64,000 nucleotides of DNA from Paraburkholderia youngii (GCF_013366925.1 NZ_JAALDK010000001.1:4085165-4149164), one strand, 5' to 3'; numbered from the stretch's first letter, positions 52,806 through 64,000 are shown. Notes: generated by a model not told the origin, from the letters alone. Numbers and translations: made by a program.

Positions 52806-53272
52806 TCGCTATAGATGGTGTCAGGCGCGCAGGCCGGCTTTGCCGGCCGCGCGCTTTTTAGTTGAAGTCTGCGTGGGCCTTGGCGCACGGCTCCTGCCTC
52901 GGGTTGCCACTCCGTCCGTGGCGTGATCGGGCAGGCTCAATAGAAAAATCGCCGGACGGGCTGGTCCGGCAAGTCGGATCGAAGCTGCGCCCGCCGGCAT
53001 CGAAGGCGGTGCGTGCGCTTGGTCGGCGGCTTTGCGAACCCCGGAAGCACTCGCGCACGAGCGTCGGCCGCCGAGCAGCCCGGTCTGAAGCAGGCGACCC
53101 CCGGTGGCGTCTGTGCAGCCACTCCCGTCCGCCTGGATGCGCGTGTCGATTGCGCATCCGGAGCAGGCTGAATTCGTGATAATTTCGTCAAAACGCCGCC
53201 GCGTGGCGGCTGCCTGGCGTCGCTAAGCGCGCGATCGATTGCGATCCCGCGTTTCACCGTGAACAACATCAG
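52806..53272. other. 467-bp gap between bamB and der
   Basis: It holds the bamB terminator at its left end. No convincing gene is present in the remaining ~410 bp; short frames on both strands lack ribosome binding sites and family features. A GATAAT (53178-53183) about 90 nt before der could be a -10, so der is probably transcribed on its own here, unlike the E. coli arrangement. Confidence 0.5.
52825..52859 (+). terminator. Intrinsic terminator after bamB
   Basis: GCGCGC-A-GGCCGGC-TTT-GCCGGCC-GCGCGC: 13 paired bases with one bulged A and a 3-nt loop, then TTTTT. Confidence 0.85.
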
Positions 53273-54610
53273 ATGAAACCCGTTATTGCCCTCGTTGGGC
53301 GCCCCAATGTGGGGAAATCCACGCTGTTTAACCGCCTTACGCGTTCGCGTGATGCGCTGGTTGCCGACCTGCCCGGTCTCACGCGCGATCGCCACTACGG
53401 CGAAGGACGCACCGGCGAGCGGCCTTATCTGGTAGTCGATACCGGCGGCTTCGAGCCTGTCGCGAAGGACGGCATCCTGCACGAGATGGCGCGCCAGACC
53501 CGCCAGGCGGTCGAGGAGTCGGACGTCGTCGTGTTCATCGTCGATGGCCGCAACGGGCTCGCCCCGCAGGACAAGTCGATCGCCGACTATCTGCGCAAGG
53601 TCGGCCGGCCCATCTTCCTCGTCGTCAACAAGGCCGAGGGGATGAAGTACACCAACGTCGCAGCCGACTTCTACGAACTCGGCCTCGGCGACCCGCGCGC
53701 GATCTCGGCCGCGCACGGCGACGGCGTCACCGACATGATCAACGAGGCGCTCGAAGTCGCGTATGCCGGTCAGCCGGAAGAGAGCGAGGAAGACAAGGAA
53801 GCGCGCGGCGTGAAGATCGCGATCGTCGGGCGGCCGAACGTCGGCAAGTCGACGCTGATCAATGCGCTGGTCGGCGAAGAGCGCGTGATCGCGTTCGACA
53901 TGCCCGGCACTACGCGCGACTCGATCTACGTCGATTTCGAACGTAACGGCAAGCCGTATACGCTGATCGACACGGCCGGCCTGCGCCGCCGCGGCAAGGT
54001 GTTCGAGGCGATCGAAAAGTTCTCGGTCGTGAAGACGCTGCAGTCGATTTCCGATGCGAACGTCGTGATTCTGCTGCTCGACGCGCGTCAGGACATCTCG
54101 GATCAGGATGCGCACATCGCTGGCTTCGTCGTCGAGCAGGGCCGCGCTCTGGTGGTTGGCGTGAACAAATGGGACGGTCTCGATCCGCATGTGCGCGAGC
54201 GCACCAAAGCCGACCTCGAACGCAAACTAAAATTCCTGGACTTCGCCAAATTCCATTTTATTTCCGCCGCGGAAAAAACCGGGATTGGGCCGCTGATGCG
54301 TTCGGTCGACGACGCTTACACGGCCGCGATGTCGAAGCTGCCGACGCCGAAGCTGACGCGCGCGCTGATCGAGGCGGTCGAGTTCCAGCAGCCGCGCCGC
54401 CGCGGTCCGGTGCGTCCGAAGCTGCGTTATGCACACCAGGGCGGGCAGAATCCGCCGATTATCGTGATTCACGGCAATGCGCTCGACGCGATCACCGACA
54501 CGTATAAGCGGTACCTCGAAAATCGCTTCCGGGAAACTTTCAAGCTGACGGGAACTCCATTGCGAATAGAGTTCAGATCGTCGACGAACCCTTACGCGGA
54601 CAAAGGCTGA
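53273..54610 (+). CDS. der: Ribosome-associated GTPase Der (EngA)
   Basis: A 445-residue protein with two tandem GTPase domains needed for 50S assembly. Both G1 motifs are GRPNVGKS(T) (residues 7-14 and about 185-193), with DTGG and NKAE in the first domain and DTAG and NKWD in the second. A C-terminal KH-like domain (about 365-445) binds rRNA. Ends the block conserved with E. coli. Confidence 0.97.
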   Translation: MKPVIALVGRPNVGKSTLFNRLTRSRDALVADLPGLTRDRHYGEGRTGERPYLVVDTGGFEPVAKDGILHEMARQTRQAVEESDVVVFIVDGRNGLAPQDKSIADYLRKVGRPIFLVVNKAEGMKYTNVAADFYELGLGDPRAISAAHGDGVTDMINEALEVAYAGQPEESEEDKEARGVKIAIVGRPNVGKSTLINALVGEERVIAFDMPGTTRDSIYVDFERNGKPYTLIDTAGLRRRGKVFEAIEKFSVVKTLQSISDANVVILLLDARQDISDQDAHIAGFVVEQGRALVVGVNKWDGLDPHVRERTKADLERKLKFLDFAKFHFISAAEKTGIGPLMRSVDDAYTAAMSKLPTPKLTRALIEAVEFQQPRRRGPVRPKLRYAHQGGQNPPIIVIHGNALDAITDTYKRYLENRFRETFKLTGTPLRIEFRSSTNPYADKG

Positions 54611-54706
54611 AGCAGGCTGAAGCTGGTCTTAAACCTGGGCTGAAACCCGCATGTATGCTGGGTTTGGCCGGTGGTCCCGGGCCCGCGCGTCGAAATGAAA
54701 ATCAGC

Positions 54707-54712
54707 TATAGT
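54707..54712 (+). promoter_or_regulatory. -10 element of the hfq promoter
   Basis: TATAGT 74 nt before the hfq ATG. No clear -35 at standard spacing; another promoter is possible in the AT-rich 54690-54780 stretch. Confidence 0.3.
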
Positions 54713-54785
54713 GTAGCGGTTGGCGGCGGATCTCTTTTTCTTCGTCGTCAATTCAGTCAACCTGCAAAAAAATACGGAGTTTGCT

Positions 54786-55022
54786 ATGAGCAACAAAGGG
54801 CAATTGTTACAAGACCCGTTTTTGAACGCACTGCGTAAAGAGCATGTGCCGGTGTCGATCTACCTGGTCAACGGCATCAAGCTTCAAGGGAACATCGAAT
54901 CGTTCGACCAGTACGTCGTGTTGCTCCGGAATACGGTCACCCAGATGGTCTACAAGCACGCGATTTCGACGGTCGTGCCGGCCCGTCCGGTGAATTTCCA
55001 CCCGGATTCCGAACAGTCCTAA
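54786..55022 (+). CDS. hfq: RNA chaperone Hfq
   Basis: A 78-residue Sm-like hexameric RNA chaperone that pairs sRNAs with mRNAs. Sm1 ([20 protein letters not shown]) and Sm2 ([15 protein letters not shown]) are intact. The C-terminal tail is very short (NFHPDSEQS), unlike the 102-residue E. coli protein, as is usual in beta-proteobacteria. CGGAGTTTGCT precedes the ATG. hflX follows, as in E. coli. Confidence 0.98.
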   Translation: MSNKGQLLQDPFLNALRKEHVPVSIYLVNGIKLQGNIESFDQYVVLLRNTVTQMVYKHAISTVVPARPVNFHPDSEQS

Positions 55023-55080
55023 CCCTCGCCGCGGCCGGCACAGCGTCGCCCGTTGGCGATTCGCTCCCGGTCGCGTCATT

Positions 55081-56268
55081 TTGATACCCTCCAATTTGAT
55101 CAATGCAGCGCTCGTTGGCATCGACTTCGGCAAGATCGATTTCGAAGCCAGTCTCGAAGAACTCAGCCTGCTCGCGCAAAGCGCGGGCGCGAACCCCGTA
55201 GTCACCCTCACCGGACGCCGTTCCAGTCCCGACGCGAAGATGTTCGTCGGCAGCGGCAAGGCTGAAGAATTGCGCCTTGCCTGTGAAGCGAACGACATCG
55301 AACTCGTGATCTTCAACCATGCTCTGGCGCCTGCGCAGCAGCGCAATCTGGAGCGGGCGCTTAATCGGCGCGTGGTCGATCGCACCAGTCTGATCCTCGA
55401 CATTTTTGCGCAGCGCGCACGCAGCCACGAAGGCAAGCTGCAGGTCGAGCTCGCGCAGCTGCAATATCTGTCGACCCGGCTGATTCGCGCGTGGACCCAC
55501 CTCGAACGTCAGAAGGGCGGTATCGGTTTGCGCGGTCCGGGTGAAACGCAGCTCGAAACCGACCGCCGGCTGATCGGCGAGCGCATCAAGGCACTGAAGA
55601 TCCGCCTCGACAAGCTGCGCCGCCAGCACGGCACGCAGCGTCGCGCGCGTAATCGCAACCAGACGATGTCGGTGTCGCTCGTCGGCTATACGAACGCTGG
55701 GAAATCGACGCTCTTCAACGCTCTTACCAAGGCGCAGGCGTATGCCGCCGACCAATTGTTCGCGACGCTCGATACCACCTCGCGGCGCGTGTATCTCGGC
55801 GACGAAGCGGGGCAGGTAGTGGTGTCCGATACCGTCGGTTTCATCCGCGAACTGCCGCATCAGCTCGTCGCGGCGTTTCGCGCGACGCTCGAGGAAACCA
55901 TTCACGCCGACCTGTTGCTGCATGTCGTCGATGCATCGAGCGCGGTGCGGCTCGATCAGATCGATCAGGTGAACGAGGTGTTGCACGCGATCGGCGCGGA
56001 CACGATCCGCCAGGTGCTCGTGTTCAACAAAATAGATGCGGTGCCAGAGCTGGCAGCCCGTGGGGACGCGGTCGAGCGGGACGAGTATGGTAATATTTCG
56101 CGCGTCTTTTTGAGCGCGCGCACCGGGCAGGGGCTGGATGCGTTGCGCGCTGCCATCGCTGAAATCGCTACAGCCGAACCGCTTGCCGAGATGCCGCTCG
56201 ATGCGTCGCAAGATGACCGCTCGGCGCAACTGCGCGAAGACCACAAGATTCCAGAACTCGGGCACTGA
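55081..56268 (+). CDS. hflX: Ribosome-dissociating GTPase HflX
   Basis: A 395-residue GTPase that splits stalled or hibernating ribosomes. The N-terminal HflX domain contains DRTSLILDIFAQRARSHEGK and GIGLRGPGETQLETDRR. The G domain has G1 GYTNAGKS, switch DTVGFIRELPHQL and NKID. The start is TTG at 55081, giving MIPSNLINAALVGIDF; no ATG fits. 58 bp after hfq. Confidence 0.95.
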   Translation: MIPSNLINAALVGIDFGKIDFEASLEELSLLAQSAGANPVVTLTGRRSSPDAKMFVGSGKAEELRLACEANDIELVIFNHALAPAQQRNLERALNRRVVDRTSLILDIFAQRARSHEGKLQVELAQLQYLSTRLIRAWTHLERQKGGIGLRGPGETQLETDRRLIGERIKALKIRLDKLRRQHGTQRRARNRNQTMSVSLVGYTNAGKSTLFNALTKAQAYAADQLFATLDTTSRRVYLGDEAGQVVVSDTVGFIRELPHQLVAAFRATLEETIHADLLLHVVDASSAVRLDQIDQVNEVLHAIGADTIRQVLVFNKIDAVPELAARGDAVERDEYGNISRVFLSARTGQGLDALRAAIAEIATAEPLAEMPLDASQDDRSAQLREDHKIPELGH

Positions 56269-56317
56269 CCCGTTCCAATTGCACTGACCCGCTGTCTACT
56301 CTGATGAACGAACACAG

Positions 56318-57721
56318 GTGAACGATTACAACGAGCGGAGTATCTGGCTGCGTATGCGCGCCTTGCTTTCACTGAACGATCCGCGTTGGGGCCGGGGCGA
56401 CGGCAACGGCGACCGGCAACGGCCGAACGATCCGAAGCGACCGGGACGCGACGGTGAGGGTCCGCCCGATCTCGACGAAATGTGGCGCGATTTCAATCGC
56501 CGTCTGTCCCGGATTTTCGGGCGCAAGGGCGGCGGTGTCGGCGGCGGCCGTCCGGACAACGGCCGCGGCGCTCGCCTCGGCGTCGGCATCGTAATCGGCG
56601 TGCTGATCGCAATCTATCTCGGCAGCGGCGTGTTCGTCGTACAGGATGGCCAGGCGGCCGTCGTGCTGCAGTTCGGCAAGTATCGCTATACCGCGGCGCA
56701 GGGCGTGCACTGGCGTCTGCCGTATCCGTTCGAGTCCCACGAGTTCGTCAACGTCGGCCAGATCCGCCAGGTCGAGATCGGCCGTAGCAACGTGGTGCGT
56801 CTCGCCAACGTGAAGGATTCATCGATGCTCACGCACGACGGCGACATCGTCGACGTGCGCTTCGCCGTGCAGTACCAGGTGCGTAAGCCCAACGACTTTC
56901 TGTTTCGCAGCGTCGATCCGGATCAGAGCGTGATGCATGCCGCGCAGGCGGCGGTGCGCGGCATCGTCGGAGCGCACAGCACCAGCGATATTCTCGATCA
57001 GGATCACGAAACACTGCGCCAGCAGCTGATCGCGTCGATCCAGCAATCGCTCGATCAGTATCAGTCCGGTCTCGGAGTCACGGGTGTGACGATTCAGAGC
57101 GTGCAGGTGCCCGAGCAGGTGCAACCCGCGTTCGCCGACGCTGCGAAGGTGCACGACGAAAACGAACGCGCGAAACGCGATGCGCAGGCTTATGCCGCCG
57201 AGCTCGTGCCGCGCGCGCAAGCCGACGTCGATCGTCAGGTCCAGGAAGCCAAGACCTACAGCCAGAGCACGGTCGCGCAGGCGCAGGCCGAGGCCGAGCG
57301 CTTCAAGCAGGTCTACGCGCAATACGAGAAGGCGCCGGCCCTCGTGCGCTTCCGCCTGTACATGGAAACCATGCAGCAGATTTACGCGAACGCGACCAAG
57401 GTGTTCGTCGACGCGAAAAACGGCAACAACGTGCTGTATCTGCCGCTCGACAGGCTCGTCGAGCAGAACCGCGAGCGTCAGGCCGCGGCCGCGGGTGCCG
57501 CCGCTTCGGGTCCGGCTGTCGCGGGCGCGCCACAAGCGGCGAGCGCGGCTGCGCCGTCGGCTGCGTCGGCCGCTGAGACCGGTGCCGCGGCGGGCTCCGC
57601 CGCCGAGGGCGCATCCGGCCCCGCCGCTTCCGCGCCTGCGCCGGCGAGCCGGCCGAGCGCCGCGTCGCTGCGTTCGCGCGAAGCGTTCCGCAATCGCATG
57701 CGCGAAGAAGACGTTCAATAA
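56318..57721 (+). CDS. hflK: FtsH modulator HflK (SPFH family)
   Basis: A protein of about 467 residues that forms, with HflC, the membrane microdomain cage controlling the FtsH protease. A Gly/Asp-rich cytoplasmic N-terminus, one TM helix at about 88-107 (GVGIVIGVLIAIYLGSG), then the SPFH domain and coiled coil. The C-terminus is a 60-residue Ala/Pro/Ser-rich tail. The start is uncertain: GTG at 56318 (MNDYNERSIWLRM) or ATG at 56354. hflC starts 16 bp later. Confidence 0.93.
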   Translation: MNDYNERSIWLRMRALLSLNDPRWGRGDGNGDRQRPNDPKRPGRDGEGPPDLDEMWRDFNRRLSRIFGRKGGGVGGGRPDNGRGARLGVGIVIGVLIAIYLGSGVFVVQDGQAAVVLQFGKYRYTAAQGVHWRLPYPFESHEFVNVGQIRQVEIGRSNVVRLANVKDSSMLTHDGDIVDVRFAVQYQVRKPNDFLFRSVDPDQSVMHAAQAAVRGIVGAHSTSDILDQDHETLRQQLIASIQQSLDQYQSGLGVTGVTIQSVQVPEQVQPAFADAAKVHDENERAKRDAQAYAAELVPRAQADVDRQVQEAKTYSQSTVAQAQAEAERFKQVYAQYEKAPALVRFRLYMETMQQIYANATKVFVDAKNGNNVLYLPLDRLVEQNRERQAAAAGAAASGPAVAGAPQAASAAAPSAASAAETGAAAGSAAEGASGPAASAPAPASRPSAASLRSREAFRNRMREEDVQ

Positions 57722-57736
57722 GGAGCGCACGAGAAT

Positions 57737-58642
57737 ATGAACCGAATCATTGCGCTCGTCGTCGCCGTCGTCATCGTGCTGTTCGCGGCATCGTCGATGG
57801 TGTTCGTCGTCGATCAACGGCATATGGCGGTGCTGTCCGCGCGCGGCGACGCCGTGCCCACGCTGCTCGGCCCAGGGCTGCACGTGAAGCTGCCGCCGCC
57901 GTTGCAAACGGTGACTTTCGTCGACAATCGCATCCAGTCGCTCGACGCACCCGACGAAGATCATTACGTCACGTCGGACAAAACCGATCTGCTGGTCAAC
58001 CCGGTCGTCAAGTTCCGTGTGACCGATCCGCTGAAGCTGATCGCCGAGACGAAAGGCGATCCGCAGAGCCTGCCCGACCGGCTCGCGCTGCTGTCGCGCG
58101 GCGCGCTCGGCGACGCGTTCGGCAAGTTCACACTATCCGACGCGCTCGCGAAACAGCAGGCGGTCGCCGAAGAGGCGCGCGGTGCGATGGACAAGAGCGC
58201 GGCATCGCTCGGCGTGTCGGTCGTGGATGTGCAGCTCACGCGCGTCGATTTCCCGGCGGCGGTGGCCGACTCGGTGTTCAAGCGCATGATCGCCGCGCGC
58301 CAGCAGGTCGCAGCGGACGAGCGCGCGAAGGGCGCCGCCGAAGCGAACCAGATCCGCGCTGACGCGCTCGCGAAGCAGCAGGCGGTGCTCGCCGACGGCC
58401 TCGCCCAGGCCCAAGGCATTCGCGGCGAAGGCGATGCGAAGGCCGCGGAGATCGCCGCCGAAGCGTTCGGCAAGGACCCGCAGTTCTATCAGTTTTATCA
58501 AAGCATGCAGGCGTACCGGAAGACCTTCAAACCGGGCGATCTGATCGTGGTCGACTCCAGTAGCGAGTTCTTCCGCTTCATGCGTAGCCCGACCGGCGGC
58601 GTCGCCCCGGACGCTTCCGCGCCTGCTGCGCACAAACGCTGA
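57737..58642 (+). CDS. hflC: FtsH modulator HflC (SPFH family)
   Basis: A 301-residue partner of HflK. An N-terminal signal anchor (MNRIIALVVAVVIVLFAASS) is followed by the SPFH/band-7 domain (FVVDQRHMAVLSARGDAVP) and a helical region (AAEANQIRADALAKQQAVL). AAGGAG precedes the ATG. The hflK-hflC-DUF2065-purA order matches E. coli, with hisZ inserted. Confidence 0.95.
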   Translation: MNRIIALVVAVVIVLFAASSMVFVVDQRHMAVLSARGDAVPTLLGPGLHVKLPPPLQTVTFVDNRIQSLDAPDEDHYVTSDKTDLLVNPVVKFRVTDPLKLIAETKGDPQSLPDRLALLSRGALGDAFGKFTLSDALAKQQAVAEEARGAMDKSAASLGVSVVDVQLTRVDFPAAVADSVFKRMIAARQQVAADERAKGAAEANQIRADALAKQQAVLADGLAQAQGIRGEGDAKAAEIAAEAFGKDPQFYQFYQSMQAYRKTFKPGDLIVVDSSSEFFRFMRSPTGGVAPDASAPAAHKR

Positions 58643-58685
58643 TTACCGAAGGCCGCGGCATCCGCATCGCGGCCGCTTCACTCGC

Positions 58686-58877
58686 ATGGACATAGCTGGC
58701 TCGTTATTGCTCGCGATCGCGCTGATGCTGATTATCGAGGGGATGTTTCCGTTCGTTTTTCCGAGCGCCTGGCGCGACACGTTCCGTAAAATAGCGGAAC
58801 GACCGGCGCATCAGATTCGTGTCGGTGGTCTCATCGTGATGTTGCTCGGGCTGGTTCTGCTGTTCATCGCGACCTGA
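58686..58877 (+). CDS. DUF2065 family small membrane protein (YjeT-like)
   Basis: A 63-residue membrane protein with two TM helices, at about 4-20 (AGSLLLAIALMLIIEGMFPF) and 45-62 (GGLIVMLLGLVLLFIA). The FPFVFPSAWRDTF segment is diagnostic for DUF2065/YjeT. Function unknown. It lies 43 bp after hflC; E. coli yjeT has the same place between hflC and purA. Confidence 0.9.
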   Translation: MDIAGSLLLAIALMLIIEGMFPFVFPSAWRDTFRKIAERPAHQIRVGGLIVMLLGLVLLFIAT

Positions 58878-59096
58878 AGCCGGCTTGCTTGTCTGACGAA
58901 CGCTGCGTGCCGCGGCGTGTTTCACCCGCCCGAGCGAAACGCCGACTGTTCCGGTCAGGCCGCAGCGCGTCGCGCGCGAGCCGCAAAACGCCGCCCGAGC
59001 GTCGGTGACAGCCGCCAGAATCAAGCCGCTATACGCCATTCACACTCATTCATCGGCGCTACAAGACGCCGTGTTCAACGCCGTAGGACTGTATCG

Positions 59097-60248
59097 ATGT
59101 CGACCTGGTTGCTTCCTGAGAATATCGCCGACGTGCTGCCGTCGGAGGCCCGCAAGATCGAAGAATTGCGGCGTCATTTGCTGGACCGTTTCCGCTCGTA
59201 CGGCTACGAGATGGTGATGCCGCCGCTGCTCGAATACCTCGAGTCGTTGCTGACGGGCGGTGGGCAGGACCTGAATCTGCGCACTTTCAAGCTCGTCGAT
59301 CAACTGTCGGGCCGCACGCTCGGTCTGCGCGCCGACATCACGCCGCAGGTCGCGCGTATCGACGCGCATCTGCTGAACCGCCAGGGCGTCACGCGTCTTT
59401 GCTACGCGGGCAATGTCGCGCATACGCGGCCGCGCGGCCTGCATGCGACGCGTGAGCAGATCCAGATCGGTGCGGAAATCTACGGCCACGCGGGCCTCGA
59501 AGCGGACCTCGAAATCCAGCAGCTGATGCTCGACGCACTGCGTCTCGCCGGCCTCGCGAAGGTGCGTCTGGACCTGTGTCACGCGGGCGTGCTGGCGGCG
59601 CTGATCGAAGCCGAGCCGGCCGCCGAGGAACTCGGCCAGGCGCTCTACGACGCACTGGCCGGCAAGGACGTGCCGCGCCTCGTCGAGATGACCGCACAAT
59701 TCTCGCCGGTGATTCGCGATGCGCTGCGCGCGCTGCCCACTTTGTACGGCGACGCTTCGGTGCTCGAAGAGGCCCGCGCGCGTCTGCCGAATTCGCCGGC
59801 GATCGCCCGCGCGCTCGACGACCTCGCGTTCCTCGCCAGCCAGGTCGACGGCGCCGAAGTGATGATCGACCTCGCCGATCTGCGCGGCTACGCGTACCAC
59901 AGTGGCGTGATGTTCTCCGCTTACGTGGACGGCGTGCCGAACGCGGTGGCGCGCGGCGGCCGTTACGACCACGTCGGCCAGGCCTATGGCCGCGCCCGCG
60001 CAGCAACCGGCTTTTCGCTGGATCTGCGTGAAGTCGCGCGGATCTCGCCGATCGAAGCGCGCAGCAGCGCGATCCTCGCGCCGTGGCGGCACGACGAGGC
60101 GTTGCGCGTGGCGGTCGCGGCATTGCGTGACGGTGGCGAAGTGGTGATCCAGGCGCTGCCTGGCCACAAGCACGATCTCGATGAATTCGCGTTCGACCGC
60201 GTGCTGGTCGAGCGCAATGGCGCATGGGTGGTCGAACCGCGCGCTTGA
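59097..60248 (+). CDS. hisZ: ATP phosphoribosyltransferase regulatory subunit HisZ
   Basis: A 383-residue HisRS paralogue that lacks aminoacylation and pairs with the short form of HisG in the first step of histidine synthesis. The class II core is visible ([53 protein letters not shown]), but the C-terminal anticodon-binding domain is missing. [15 protein letters not shown] from ATG at 59097 is chosen over an open frame starting at 58917. It implies that the genome encodes a short HisG. Confidence 0.95.
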   Translation: MSTWLLPENIADVLPSEARKIEELRRHLLDRFRSYGYEMVMPPLLEYLESLLTGGGQDLNLRTFKLVDQLSGRTLGLRADITPQVARIDAHLLNRQGVTRLCYAGNVAHTRPRGLHATREQIQIGAEIYGHAGLEADLEIQQLMLDALRLAGLAKVRLDLCHAGVLAALIEAEPAAEELGQALYDALAGKDVPRLVEMTAQFSPVIRDALRALPTLYGDASVLEEARARLPNSPAIARALDDLAFLASQVDGAEVMIDLADLRGYAYHSGVMFSAYVDGVPNAVARGGRYDHVGQAYGRARAATGFSLDLREVARISPIEARSSAILAPWRHDEALRVAVAALRDGGEVVIQALPGHKHDLDEFAFDRVLVERNGAWVVEPRA

Positions 60249-60413
60249 GCCGCGCGTTCCGATCGACTCCGCCGGGAACAGGTTTCCGGCGCTCGCTACA
60301 GGGCGGTGCAACCATCGCCCGAACCGGGCGCGGTCGAGCGACTTTTCGCGGCCGCGCATCCCTCGCAATACTCAACATAACGTGCATACCGTTGAGCGGA
60401 AACGGAAAAATTC

Positions 60414-61815
<1,402 letters not shown>

Positions 61816-61818
61816 GTG

Positions 61819-62406
61819 ATGCAAGGTGTACCGATGATCGCGATGAAAGATCCGCGTAACGACGACAAGAACCTGTGGGTCGGCTGGGACGAATATCACC
61901 GGCTGATCGAGGTGCTCGCACTTGCCGTGCACGAATCGGGCTGGAAGTTCGACAAGATCTTGTGCCTCGCGCGCGGCGGTCTGCGCGTCGGCGACCAGCT
62001 GTCGCGCATCTACGATCTGCCGCTGGCCATTCTCGCAACGAGCTCGTATCGCGAGGCGGCCGGCACGCAGCAGGGCGAACTCGACATCGCGCAATACATC
62101 ACGATGACGCGCGGCGAACTGCACGGCAACGTGCTGCTCGTCGACGACCTCGTCGATTCGGGTGTCACGCTCGCGCGCGTGCAGCAGCATCTGAAGGAAC
62201 GCTATCCGGCCATCACTGCGGTGCGATCAGCGGTGCTGTGGTACAAGGGCTGCTCGAAGGTTAAGCCCGATTATCACGTGCAGTATCTGCCGACCAACCC
62301 GTGGATTCATCAGCCGTTCGAGGAGTGGGACACGGTGCGTCCGCATAATCTCGGCGCGTGGATCAAGCGCGGCATTGCCCAGGCCGAGGAGGCGTCGGGC
62401 AATTAA
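61819..62406 (+). CDS. Phosphoribosyltransferase family protein
   Basis: A protein of about 195 residues of the type I PRTase fold. The PRPP-binding loop is VLLVDDLVDSGVTL, and the flexible hood carries KILCLARGGLRVGDQLSR. It resembles xanthine/guanine or hypoxanthine-type PRTases of Burkholderiaceae that lie next to purA. The start is ambiguous: ATG at 61819 or at 61834 (both with AAGG upstream). Base specificity is not evident. Starts 3 bp after the purA stop, so cotranscription is likely. Confidence 0.85.
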   Translation: MQGVPMIAMKDPRNDDKNLWVGWDEYHRLIEVLALAVHESGWKFDKILCLARGGLRVGDQLSRIYDLPLAILATSSYREAAGTQQGELDIAQYITMTRGELHGNVLLVDDLVDSGVTLARVQQHLKERYPAITAVRSAVLWYKGCSKVKPDYHVQYLPTNPWIHQPFEEWDTVRPHNLGAWIKRGIAQAEEASGN

Positions 62407-62440
62407 CGCAAGGCCGCGCGCGGCATCGCGGTGTCACAGA

Positions 62441-62467
62441 ACGGAGCCCAGTCGGGCTCCGTTTTTT
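62441..62467 (+). terminator. Intrinsic terminator after the phosphoribosyltransferase gene
   Basis: ACGGAGCCC-AGTC-GGGCTCCGT: a 9-bp stem, 4-nt loop and then TTTTT. Ends the purA transcript. Confidence 0.9.
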
Positions 62468-62640
62468 ATGCGCCCCACACGCCGCGCTGGGACGCCCGCC
62501 CCGCGGCAGACGCGTCCATATCGCAGTGCTACACTGCGCGGACATCCACGTGGCGTATCCACAACAAGCCGGGCGGTACCGGATGGGCAGTTTAAAATAG
62601 CGGGCGTTTTTTCCGCCCGGGAACGGATTTCCTCGCGTCC

Positions 62641-64000
62641 ATGACAGATAACAACCACGAACACAAACAGCCGCTTCCTTCCCTTGCGATTGCCGCGATC
62701 GGAGTGGTGTTCGGCGACATCGGTACGAGTCCGTTGTACTCGCTGAAGGAAGCCTTCAGCCCGTCGCACGGTATCCCGTTGACCGATCAGTCGATCCTGG
62801 GCGTGATCTCGCTGCTGTTCTGGGCAATCATGATCGTAGTCGGCGTCAAGTACGTGCTGTTCGTGATGCGCGCCGACAACAACGGCGAGGGCGGCGTCCT
62901 CGCGCTGATGGCGCTGGCGTTGCGCTCGGCCGATCAGAAATCGAAAATGGCCGGCCTGCTGATGATGCTCGGCATCTTCGGCGCCTGCATGTTTTACGGC
63001 GACGCGGTGATCACGCCAGCGATCTCGGTGATCTCGGCGGTCGAAGGTCTGGAAATCGCCGCGCCGCATCTGTCGCATCTGGTGATTCCGCTGACCATCG
63101 TGATCCTGATCGTGCTGTTCTGGATCCAGCGGCACGGCACGGCCACGGTCGGCCGTCTGTTCGGGCCGATCATGATGCTGTGGTTCCTCGTGCTTGCCTT
63201 GCTCGGCCTGTGGCACATCATGCAGTCGCCGAACGTGATCCGCGCGCTCAATCCGTACTACGCGTACACCTTCATGGCCGCGCACGTGCTGCAGGCCTAC
63301 GTGGTGCTCGGCTCGGTCGTGCTGGTCCTGACCGGCGCCGAAGCGCTGTACGCGGACATGGGCCACTTCGGCGCGAAGCCGATCCGCATGGCGTGGTACG
63401 TGCTCGTGATGCCGTCGCTGGTGCTGAACTACTTCGGCCAGGGCGCGTTGCTGATGCACGACTCGAAGGCGATCGAAAATCCGTTCTTCCTGCTCGCGCC
63501 GGACTGGGCGCTGTTGCCGCTCGTCGTGCTGTCGACGGTTGCGACGGTGATCGCGTCGCAGGCGGTGATTTCGGGCGCGTACTCGCTGACGAGCCAGGCG
63601 ATCCAGCTCGGCTACGTGCCGCGCATGAAGGTCCTGCACACGTCCGAACTCGCGATCGGGCAGATCTATGTGCCGGTCGTGAACTGGATGCTGCTGTTCA
63701 TCATCCTTTGCATCGTGATCGCGTTCAAGAGCTCCGACAATCTGGCGGCCGCGTACGGTATCGCGGTGACGGCAACGATGGTGATCACGACGATCCTCGC
63801 GTGCGTCGTGATGGTGAAGGTGTGGAACTGGAACAAACTGCTCGTCGGACTCATCATCGGCGTGTTCCTGGTGGTCGACCTCGGCTTTTTCGGCGCGAAT
63901 CTGCTGAAGGTCGAAGAGGGCGGCTGGTTGCCGCTGTGCATCGGCGGCTTGCTGTTCTTCCTGCTGATGACGTGGTTCAAGGGCAGGATGATCGTGAAGG
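62641..64000 (+). CDS. kup: Kup-type potassium uptake permease, N-terminal part
   Basis: The first 453 codons of a KUP/HAK/KT low-affinity K+/H+ symporter; the gene continues past the right edge (family length is about 630). [20 protein letters not shown] is the diagnostic N-terminus, with [37 protein letters not shown] and the TM pattern of ten or more helices visible. A 7-bp dyad (62522-62538) and TAAAAT (62593-62598) upstream may be its control region. Confidence 0.93.
   Translation, partial: MTDNNHEHKQPLPSLAIAAIGVVFGDIGTSPLYSLKEAFSPSHGIPLTDQSILGVISLLFWAIMIVVGVKYVLFVMRADNNGEGGVLALMALALRSADQKSKMAGLLMMLGIFGACMFYGDAVITPAISVISAVEGLEIAAPHLSHLVIPLTIVILIVLFWIQRHGTATVGRLFGPIMMLWFLVLALLGLWHIMQSPNVIRALNPYYAYTFMAAHVLQAYVVLGSVVLVLTGAEALYADMGHFGAKPIRMAWYVLVMPSLVLNYFGQGALLMHDSKAIENPFFLLAPDWALLPLVVLSTVATVIASQAVISGAYSLTSQAIQLGYVPRMKVLHTSELAIGQIYVPVVNWMLLFIILCIVIAFKSSDNLAAAYGIAVTATMVITTILACVVMVKVWNWNKLLVGLIIGVFLVVDLGFFGANLLKVEEGGWLPLCIGGLLFFLLMTWFKGRMIVK

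Overview
The window is a high-GC, densely coded stretch of chromosomal core genome. Protein sequences, gene order and promoter style all point to a beta-proteobacterium of the family Burkholderiaceae, most likely Paraburkholderia or a close relative (inference; no database search was possible). There is no prophage, insertion sequence, CRISPR array, rRNA or tRNA that I can see. I found no accessory island and no obvious undescribed multi-gene system. The unusual signals are small: leader and intergenic RNA or DNA structures, operators, and a few atypical proteins.

Layout, left to right. 1-2.2 kb: the start of a phasin gene (minus strand) with a well-formed promoter flanked by PhaR-like dyads, a long intergenic region, then a PBP7-type D,D-endopeptidase. 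2.2-5.6 kb: an IclR-family regulator divergent from lutA-lutB (L-lactate oxidation Fe-S proteins) with no lutC. 5.6-7.3 kb: a Gly/Pro-rich lipoprotein, an orphan 97-residue membrane protein and a low-molecular-weight tyrosine phosphatase. 7.4-13.7 kb: a complete isc operon, iscR-iscS-iscU-iscA-hscB-hscA-fdx-iscX, with two IscR-type sites at its promoter. 13.7-20.6 kb (minus strand): a glycine-zipper protein, lysS, prfB (programmed +1 frameshift), recJ and an RpfE-like gene. 20.9-27.5 kb: a LolC/LolD lipoprotein exporter, a TatD nuclease, ComEC and an alpha/beta hydrolase. 27.6-32.2 kb: pyrG-kdsA-eno-ftsB. 32.3-34.4 kb (minus): a small lipoprotein, Hsp33 (hslO) and a gamma-carbonic-anhydrase-like hexapeptide protein. 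34.7-43.9 kb: a DUF455 protein, an alpha/beta hydrolase, a PHP phosphatase, a YciO/Sua5 protein, an M50 protease, trpS, a methyltransferase, dapA, bamC and a metallo-beta-lactamase-fold protein. 44.0-44.7 kb (minus): a Bax-inhibitor-1 family protein. 45.0-54.6 kb: ndk-rlmN-rodZ-ispG-hisS-yfgM-bamB-der, the same order as in Escherichia coli. 54.8-62.4 kb: hfq-hflX-hflK-hflC-DUF2065-hisZ-purA and a phosphoribosyltransferase. 62.6 kb to the end: a truncated Kup potassium transporter.

Functional themes. The isc operon builds Fe-S clusters, and several likely clients lie in the same window: LutA/LutB, RlmN, IspG, and a tryptophanyl-tRNA synthetase with a four-cysteine motif resembling the [4Fe-4S] motif of some bacterial TrpRS. 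Envelope biogenesis is the second theme: LolC/LolD, BamB, BamC, FtsB, RodZ, KdsA and the PBP7-type peptidase. Translation and stress functions (LysS, RF2, TrpS, HisS, Hfq, HflX/K/C, Hsp33, Der) make up most of the rest.

The observations most worth following are three structured non-coding segments: a possible pseudoknotted leader of eno (30245-30316), a nested palindrome at 6238-6286, and a long bipartite hairpin between rlmN and rodZ (46781-46837). The Fe-S-type motif in TrpS, the tandem IscR sites and the phasin operator arrangement come next.
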